Shown here: one piece after another, positions 23,705 to 30,100 of the stretch
Numbering within the stretch: the stretch's first letter is position 1
Layout of the letters: every line of letters starts with the position of its first letter
Source: Spirochaetota bacterium
GTDB lineage: Bacteria > Spirochaetota > Brachyspiria > Brachyspirales > JACRPF01
Reading direction: 5' to 3'
NCBI GenBank assembly: GCA_038043445.1
Contig: JBBTBY010000164.1
Location: forward strand, 1-32,856
Length of the DNA stretch: 32,856 nt
Notes under the pieces: model-generated
Seen by the model: only the letters and a program-made list of their open reading frames with translations
Databases searched by the model: none
What the model was told of the DNA's origin: nothing
Program-made: the position numbers and the translations under genes

Positions 23705-24799
23705 TTATGCATTGGATGCAGCTCTCGGGGCGCACGATCTTCCTTCCGCAAGTCGTGGGGTGATGCGCTCTGCTCGCAGCCAGAAATTATTTTCATCATG
23801 CGCCGATGCCGCCATTGCCAATGCTCGTGCGCCGACCTCGCGCGGGCGTGTATCGATCGTCGTGAGCACGGGATCGAATCTCGATGCGGACGTCGCATCA
23901 CAGCCGATGACGCTGATATCCATTGGTATGCGGAGCGTACGCTTGATGGCAGCACATACCGCCTGCGCCGCCTGATCGTTCACGCAGATAACGGCGCTCG
24001 GCCGTGCGGGAAGCGATATGAGCGTTTCTGCCGCTGCGAGCTGGGCATCGAATGAGGCGAAATCCGCAGAGATGATATGCTCTTCGGAGAACGGCATATC
24101 ATGTGCCGCGGAAAAATCCCTGAGCACCCGGGCCTTTATCCGGCTTCCGATATCCTCCCCGTGTCCGCCGATGAAAGCGATGCGTCGGTGCCCGAGCCCG
24201 AAGAGATATTTCAGTGCAATGAGCATTTCCATTTCCGAGTCGCCGGATACCGATGCGATGATATCAGCACTGGGGGTGCCGATGCGCACCATGGGGAGCG
24301 TTTCGCGCCGCTCGGCGATATATCCCGCAAGCGCGGGGAATTCGCCGAAGAATATCACAGCACTGTTGTCGCTCATGATGCGTTCCTGCAGCATGAACGA
24401 GAGCTGCCGCGAACTGTCTTCCGGCGGTACGAGGAGCTTCAGTGAAAAGCGTTCATAATCAAGCGCGTCGATGATGCCGTCGTATACCGCATCCCAATAC
24501 TCGAGCTTTCCGATGCGGAAATGCGGGTTCGCGATGATATACAAATTCTTCCTGGCAGCGCCGGTTGCGGCAAATCCTTTCACGAACGTTCCTTTGCCCT
24601 GTATCTTCACGATCTTGTTCTCGGCGATGAGCCGCGCCTCGGCAAGGCGTACCGTTGTTTTACTCACCTTCAATTCATCGACAAGCCTGTTCTCGGTGGG
24701 CAATTCACCGTTCTCGAACGATCCCTCGATGATGCGTTTATTCAGATGATCGTAGACGAATGTCGTCAAAGGACTGTTCTTCGGTAATTTCTTTGCCAT
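23705..24799 (-). CDS. GntR/LacI hybrid transcriptional regulator (AraR-like)
   Basis: 364 residues. An N-terminal GntR winged helix (1-75; PLTTFVYDHLNKRIIEGSFENGE, then LPTENRLVDELKVSKTTVRLAEARL and IQGKGTFV) is joined to a LacI-type periplasmic-binding-protein sensor (about 85-345; NLYIIANPHFRIG, RRIAFIGGHGEDIGSRIKAR, SAVICVNDQAAQAV, ISVIGCDATSASRFDPVLTTID). This architecture is that of Bacillus AraR, the arabinose repressor. It heads an operon whose next gene is an arabinofuranosidase-like glycosidase, so a pentose or related sugar is the likely inducer (inference). The promoter upstream is a perfect sigma70 consensus overlapping several palindromes, which predicts strong autorepression. 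No domain is missing. Confidence 0.92.
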   Translation of the reverse strand: MAKKLPKNSPLTTFVYDHLNKRIIEGSFENGELPTENRLVDELKVSKTTVRLAEARLIAENKIVKIQGKGTFVKGFAATGAARKNLYIIANPHFRIGKLEYWDAVYDGIIDALDYERFSLKLLVPPEDSSRQLSFMLQERIMSDNSAVIFFGEFPALAGYIAERRETLPMVRIGTPSADIIASVSGDSEMEMLIALKYLFGLGHRRIAFIGGHGEDIGSRIKARVLRDFSAAHDMPFSEEHIISADFASFDAQLAAAETLISLPARPSAVICVNDQAAQAVCAAIKRTLRIPMDISVIGCDATSASRFDPVLTTIDTRPREVGARALAMAASAHDENNFWLRAERITPRLAEGRSCAPRAASNA

Positions 24800-24810
24800 A
24801 GTTTTTATTA

Positions 24811-24832
24811 TACTATTATAGTACTAATAATA
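24811..24832. promoter_or_regulatory. Overlapping palindromes, candidate operator of the GntR/LacI regulator
   Basis: TACTAT-T-ATAGTA (24811-24823) is a perfect 13-bp palindrome. TATTAT (24814-24819) and ATAATA (24827-24832) form a second inverted repeat with a 7-bp centre. Both cover the -10 box and part of the spacer of the regulator promoter, so binding there would block RNA polymerase. Confidence 0.5.
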
Positions 24833-24843
24833 TCTATTGTCAA
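24815..24843 (-). promoter_or_regulatory. Perfect consensus sigma70 promoter of the GntR/LacI operon
   Basis: Minus strand: TTGACA (24843-24838), exactly 17 bp of spacer, then TATAAT (24820-24815). Both boxes match the consensus at all six positions. Transcription should start near 24808, about nine bases before the ATG at 24799, leaving little or no leader and no clear ribosome site. Confidence 0.8.
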
Positions 24844-25191
24844 TATGAAATAGTATCTATCAGTCAAAATTATGCTTACTCCTCATAGGTTTGTGCACAA
24901 AACAGTTAAAATTTCAATAATTTGGCGTATTTTATCGGTAAAAAATCCGATAATTATGACATTCACGCTTATCACGATCCATTAGGGAAAGTGATAGTCT
25001 TCCCCATATAAAATAGTGCGATCGGCATGGGAAATGAGCATCACTTGTTATGGGAAAGAGTTCACTTATTCATATGCTGTTTGTTACATATAAGTCGAGG
25101 TAGTGTGCAAGCGTTTTCACGGAGTGTTCGTTTGATCTTCAGCAGGAATGCTTTCAATACGCTGCCGTCCCGCCGCCGTTCGGGGAGAGAA
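24844..25191. other. AT-rich intergenic region before the giant beta-helix gene
   Basis: The first part (to about 25020) is much richer in A+T than the rest of the window. It holds a perfect 7-bp inverted repeat TTATCGG/CCGATAA with an 8-nt A-rich centre (24932-24953), and TATCAC/GTGATA arms about 15 bp apart near 24970-24996. A TATAAA near 25008 could be a -10 box, but I see no matching -35. The stretch 25027-25191 is open in the frame of the next gene but lacks a ribosome site and a sensible protein start, so it is treated as leader. Confidence 0.5.
24932..24953. promoter_or_regulatory. Inverted repeat TTATCGG-N8-CCGATAA
   Basis: Perfect 7-bp arms at 24932-24938 and 24947-24953 flank TAAAAAAT. 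It lies between two divergent genes, so it could be an operator. As RNA it could form a hairpin, but no U-tract follows, which argues against a terminator. Confidence 0.4.
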
Positions 25192-27156
25192 GTGTGCCTT
25201 CGGGCATTTTTCGGCGCATTGCTGGCTTTCGGTATGTTCTCTACCGCGTCACTCCGCGCACAAGTTGCCAGTAATTCTGCAACCGGTCTTTCTTACGGAA
25301 CAGTGCAGGCCGCGATCGACGCATGGGGAAGCAATTATACGGTATTCATCCTTGCAAACACCGCTGCGGCAATATCGATAAACAACAAGACAAATCTCGT
25401 CGTCACCGGCACGAATAATGTATCGCCGTTCCGCATCACCGGTGCGGGCACGGGGACCGGCGTTACCATCACGAACCGTTCTCGAAATATCGTCGTGTCG
25501 AACCTCATCATCGAGCGATTTGCCCTCGGCGTATCGATCGACCGCTGTCAGAGCAATGCGGTCTCCCTGACCGTGCGATCGAATCAGAACAGCGCGTGCC
25601 CGGGTGCCGGCGTGCATCTCAATTACGCCACCAATAATATTATTGACGGCATTATTCACGATAATACCAATGTGAGCGGCGCGAACGATTATGGCGGTGC
25701 CGGTCTGTACGCGATATACAGCGTCAGTAATACGATAAGCGCGCATATCGCAAGCAATGTTGTCACCAATACCACGGGTGTTCCGTCCGGCGGCGGCGTT
25801 TATATTGTCAGCGGGCGGTTCAATGTAGTAAGCGGGAACATCGTCGCCAATCGGATATCCAACAGTGTCGGCGGCGGCATAGATTTCGATTACGGTTACG
25901 GGAACAGCATAACGGGGAATGTCACGAAGAACTCCGCGTGGGAGGGCGGCGGCATCTACCTTTTTTACTGTACCAACACGTATGTGAACAGCGCTGTGGT
26001 GAGCAATATCGCAGCGGCCGGAAGCGGCGGCGGTATCTATATGGCGGGGTGTACCTCGAACGCAATTGCCGGTGCGTTGACGTATAACATCGCAACGAAC
26101 CCGGCCTATTACGACTACGGTGCGGGACTTGTCATGAAAAGCTGCATTACCAATATGGTTTCCGCGTCCGTGGGATGGAATACTGCGGCGAGCAGCGGGG
26201 GCGGCATATACTGCAGTAATGTCCGCTGGAGCGTATTCAGCGGACCGATATTCAGTAATTCGCAGTATGATCCGATGCAGTCCGGCGGCGGCATATTCCT
26301 GAATTTCAGCAGCAGTAACACCATCAGCGGCGATGTGTTCGACAACATATGCTCCAACGGATACGGCGGCGGCATCGACATTGATTATGGGTTCTCGAAT
26401 TCCATATTCGGAGCGGTGACCGGCAATTTTGCGAAATACGGCGGCGGGGTGTTTGTGTTCCAGACCGGGAACGTTCTCGTGAGCAATGCGAATATTTCGT
26501 TCAATACTGCCATCACCGATGATGGCGGCGGTGGTTTCTATGCGCTTGCCGGCGGTTCCATAAAGATATACGGCAGCGTATCATCGAATACGGCATCGCA
26601 TGCGAACGCCATGGGCGGCGGCATACGGCTTGAAGGCGCAACGAACTGCATTGTCGCTGCGGATATCATCGGAAACAGAGCGCCGTACGGCGGCGGGGGG
26701 ATATATCTGTCCGATACCCGCAATACAACGATCACGGGAAAAATAATATCGAATTACAGCGGCGGTAACGGGTCGTCCGGCGGCGGTGTGTATCTGGCAA
26801 GCTCCGACAGCAACTACATATCCGCACAGATCATGAGCAATCTCGGGCAGTTCGGCGGCGGTATATGCGTCGATTATGGGAAAACGAACATGATCGACGG
26901 CTATTTCTACGGGAACATCGCAACCAACGGGGCTGCGCTGTACGGATTTGTAGCAAGCAATCTTACGGTGAGCGGTTCCTACGGCGGGAATACCGCGTTC
27001 CGTTCGTTCTTCCTGCAGAGCGCGCTCTTCGGCATCTACAGTAATATGTCCGTGTTCGATGATAGATCGACGATATCGGTGTTCTATACTTACCAACGGG
27101 CTGAGCACAAAATTCCTCAGCAGTGCAATAACGTCACCGTCGTCCGATGCATTTGA
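25192..27156 (+). CDS. Giant secreted beta-helix surface protein, N-terminal part (frameshifted)
   Basis: The preferred start is GTG at 25192, four bases after GGGGAG, because it begins a signal peptide (CLRAFFGALLAFGMFSTASLRA). The ATG at 25027 in the same frame has no ribosome site and adds 55 residues. The mature protein starts with a helix-capping module (SYGTVQAAIDAWGSN). About 15 irregular repeats of roughly 25-32 residues follow, each with G-G-G-[IV]-[YDF] then N-x-I-x-G and S-N or T-N turns, recalling chlamydial Pmp/adhesin repeats and right-handed parallel beta-helices. Exported surface or secreted adhesion, or polysaccharide binding, is likely. Near 27085-27095 the frame fails: SVFYT continues as TNGLSTKFLSSAI in the next frame, while this frame ends at a TGA at 27156. 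Confidence 0.75.
   Translation: MCLRAFFGALLAFGMFSTASLRAQVASNSATGLSYGTVQAAIDAWGSNYTVFILANTAAAISINNKTNLVVTGTNNVSPFRITGAGTGTGVTITNRSRNIVVSNLIIERFALGVSIDRCQSNAVSLTVRSNQNSACPGAGVHLNYATNNIIDGIIHDNTNVSGANDYGGAGLYAIYSVSNTISAHIASNVVTNTTGVPSGGGVYIVSGRFNVVSGNIVANRISNSVGGGIDFDYGYGNSITGNVTKNSAWEGGGIYLFYCTNTYVNSAVVSNIAAAGSGGGIYMAGCTSNAIAGALTYNIATNPAYYDYGAGLVMKSCITNMVSASVGWNTAASSGGGIYCSNVRWSVFSGPIFSNSQYDPMQSGGGIFLNFSSSNTISGDVFDNICSNGYGGGIDIDYGFSNSIFGAVTGNFAKYGGGVFVFQTGNVLVSNANISFNTAITDDGGGGFYALAGGSIKIYGSVSSNTASHANAMGGGIRLEGATNCIVAADIIGNRAPYGGGGIYLSDTRNTTITGKIISNYSGGNGSSGGGVYLASSDSNYISAQIMSNLGQFGGGICVDYGKTNMIDGYFYGNIATNGAALYGFVASNLTVSGSYGGNTAFRSFFLQSALFGIYSNMSVFDDRSTISVFYTYQRAEHKIPQQCNNVTVVRCI
25600..26990 (+). 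repeat. Degenerate GGG[IV]Y beta-helix repeat array
   Basis: About 15 copies of a unit averaging near 90 bp, most marked at DNA level by GGCGGCGGCAT or similar (for example 25790, 25870, 25947, 26030, 26200, 26285, 26365, 26617). The copies are diverged, so this is an old protein-level repeat rather than a recent tandem duplication. Confidence 0.65.
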
Positions 27157-30100
27157 TATCATCAGAACGACGAATCTGTTCTTTTCCAACTGCCTCATCG
27201 CGTCGGTGCCGGGGACAGCGCTCATTTTTTCGAATGCCGGCACCAATATCATCATGCACTGTACGATAACGAACAATATCGCCGGTATATCCAATGTGGC
27301 TTTTTCATCGAACCGTATCCATAACAATAATATCGACAACCTCGGGATGAACCTTGCTTCAATGAACGTCGCCTCGTATGCAGCAAGTAATTTTTTCGGC
27401 ACACGTGCCTTCACGCAGATGAAGCTTCTGCGGACGAACCATGGGGTCACGCCGTGGAGGAACATGTTCGGCGGGCGCAACGGCGACTGGGTGCTGCCGC
27501 CGTCCCCCAACGGCTGCATCGCGGCTACGAATCTTGCGCTGGGACAGATAGTCATACAATGGCAGCAGATCGCTCTCGCCGATTTCAGCAATTATCAGGT
27601 GTATCGTACCCAAGCCGATTCCTTTTCGAATCTATCCGATGCCTCCCGGGTATTCACAGGCTTCAACAGTACGGTAACGCAGTTCGTCGAGAACGACATG
27701 GTCGGCGGCGTGTACCGGTACTATGCGACCGTCATGGATACGAACGGCAATGAGTCCTGGTACTCGCCGATGGGCATAGTCACGAACAATACCATAGTGG
27801 CGAGCAATGCGAATACGTTCGCTACCTACACCAATTTGCAGCAGGCGATAAATGCTGCGGCGGGCGGGCATACCATCATCGCGTATCGGACACGGCATAT
27901 CGGGAACTATGTGATAGACAGATCGCTCACATTGCGCTCGCGTGACTGGATCGATTTCGGCGAGAATATGAGGACGATCATAGAGTCGCCGAGCCTTACG
28001 ACCGATCCCCTGATGCTCAGCAATCCCGCGCCGATATCCGTTACGGTCGAGGGTTTCAATATATGCCGGGGGCAGACGGGCGTCCGCGTGCAGTCGAACG
28101 TAACGGCGAACATCCTCAACAATGTCATCTGCAGCAATGAGAGCCGCGGGGTGCTCCTCAATATCGGTTCGCTGTACTGTACCATCATATCGAACAGGAT
28201 ATTCAGCAATGCGGCACAGAATTTCAGCGGGCACGGGATATATCTCAACACTAATTTCGGCGGGGCGCTCATCGAATATAATATCATTGAGAACAATAAT
28301 GGTGATACGCCATACGGCATATTTGCGCGAAGCAGCAGCAATCTTCTGCAGATACGATACAACACCATCGTGAGCAATATCAGCGCCCGGACGAACACGG
28401 GCGGCGGCATACGTATCGAGGACTGCTTTTCGGAGGTGATCGGGAACACGATAGGCTACAATGGGAAGTACGCATGCGAGGGCGGGGGCATTGTCATCTC
28501 GAACATCGCAGCCTCGACGAATCTCATCGCGGACAATATCATCACGCATCACCTTGCGTCCAATTACAGTTACGGGATCTATGTGATAACCAATGCGCCG
28601 CTGTCGCTCATGATCATCTCGAACAACAGCATAAGTTCCAACGGGCTGAGCGTCATCTCCAATCTGCGCGCACGCGGCGTGTTCGTCGCTGCCGGCGGCG
28701 GCACCTATGTCATCTGCGATAATACGATAGCGGAGAACCGCGATGCGATCAATTGCGGCGGGGTGGGCGTGCATTTCAATACCGGCACGTTCGCGAACGC
28801 CTTCATCGAGCGCAACAATATCGTGCGGTCAGGGCAATCCGGGATATCCGCGTTCTCAACGGGTGCGGTGACGATACGGAGCAACAGCATCCGCGATTCC
28901 GGCATCGCCATGTCGCTCGCATCCGGCGCATGGGAGGCGTTCGGCATCTATGCATCGAAGTCATCGGCGCTCGTCATCGACGGCAATACGGTAACGGGAA
29001 CGACATCGGTGAACGTGACGAACATCTACGGCATTTCCGTCGGCACCAATGCATCGATCATCAATAATACCGTTGTGAGCAATATGCCGCCGAACTCGAA
29101 GTATGCATGCGGTATCGATATGTACGGGCCGTGCCACTATTCGCTCGTATCGAACAATTATGTGGCGTACAATGCCGGCACGAACACCGGCTACGGGATA
29201 CAGGTGTTCGCATCGGTGCCCGCGTCCAATCGGTTCATCAATAACACCGTCGTGAACAACCGTGACTTCGGCATCATCATGAGCGGGACGAACCGCAGCA
29301 CGGTCATCAGCGGCAGCGCGATATCATCGAACGGCGGATACGGCATCTATATCGGTACCGTGGCGAGCGCGAACAGGATTGTGAGCAACAGTATCGTCGG
29401 CAATAAATATGCCGGTGTGATGCTCAATAATGCCGCGGTTGCGACGAACATCATCTGCTCGAACATCATCCTCGGCCCCGGACAGGAAGAGGGCATCAAT
29501 CTGAGCAGCTGCCCGTCGAACCTTATCTTCAGGAACGTTATCGCCGATCATATGCGCGGCGTGTCCGTCGTCATGGCGAACAGCAATGACATCTTCAATA
29601 ATACCATCTATAACAACGGGAACGGCATCGACTGGAGTACCGCAACGAACGTGCGCATCAGGAATAATATCATTTTCGGCAGCACGAATATCGGCGTGAA
29701 TGACAGCGGGGCATCGGGGAATTCCGAGATAAACTATACCGTTTTCTATAACAATGCGTTCGGCGATACGAACGTAAGCGCCCGCAACAGGATCGGGCCG
29801 AGCAATATGTCTGGCGCCGATCCGTACATCGATACGTTCGGGTCGTATGATATCCTGAGCCCGATGAGCATGGCTGTGGATCGCGGTACGAACATTCCCG
29901 GGATAAGCAGTACGTTCCTCAGCAATGGTCCGGATATCGGGTGGAGGGAATCCGCCTTCTCGTCGGACCAGGCATTGTTCGTGTGCGCTATCACCAACCC
30001 CCCGGCGAATCAATGGATAGGGACGCCGATCGTGAATTTCTCGGGTTCTGCCGGGGCAAGTGTCACCGGCGTATACTTTGGAACGAACAGCACCATGGGG

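Noticed and set aside
23662-23955. Long upstream start of the glycosidase
   Set aside because: It overlaps the end of the GntR/LacI gene, has no ribosome site, and the signal peptide begins at 23661.
24932-24953. Rho-independent terminator
   Set aside because: The stem is short and no run of T follows on either strand.
25600-26990. CRISPR-like regular repeats
   Set aside because: The periodicity is protein-coding, the units are diverged and spacing varies; there is no constant direct repeat and no cas gene.
27085-27100. Programmed ribosomal frameshift or phase-variable tract
   Set aside because: No slippery heptamer, homopolymer or short tandem repeat is present at the junction.
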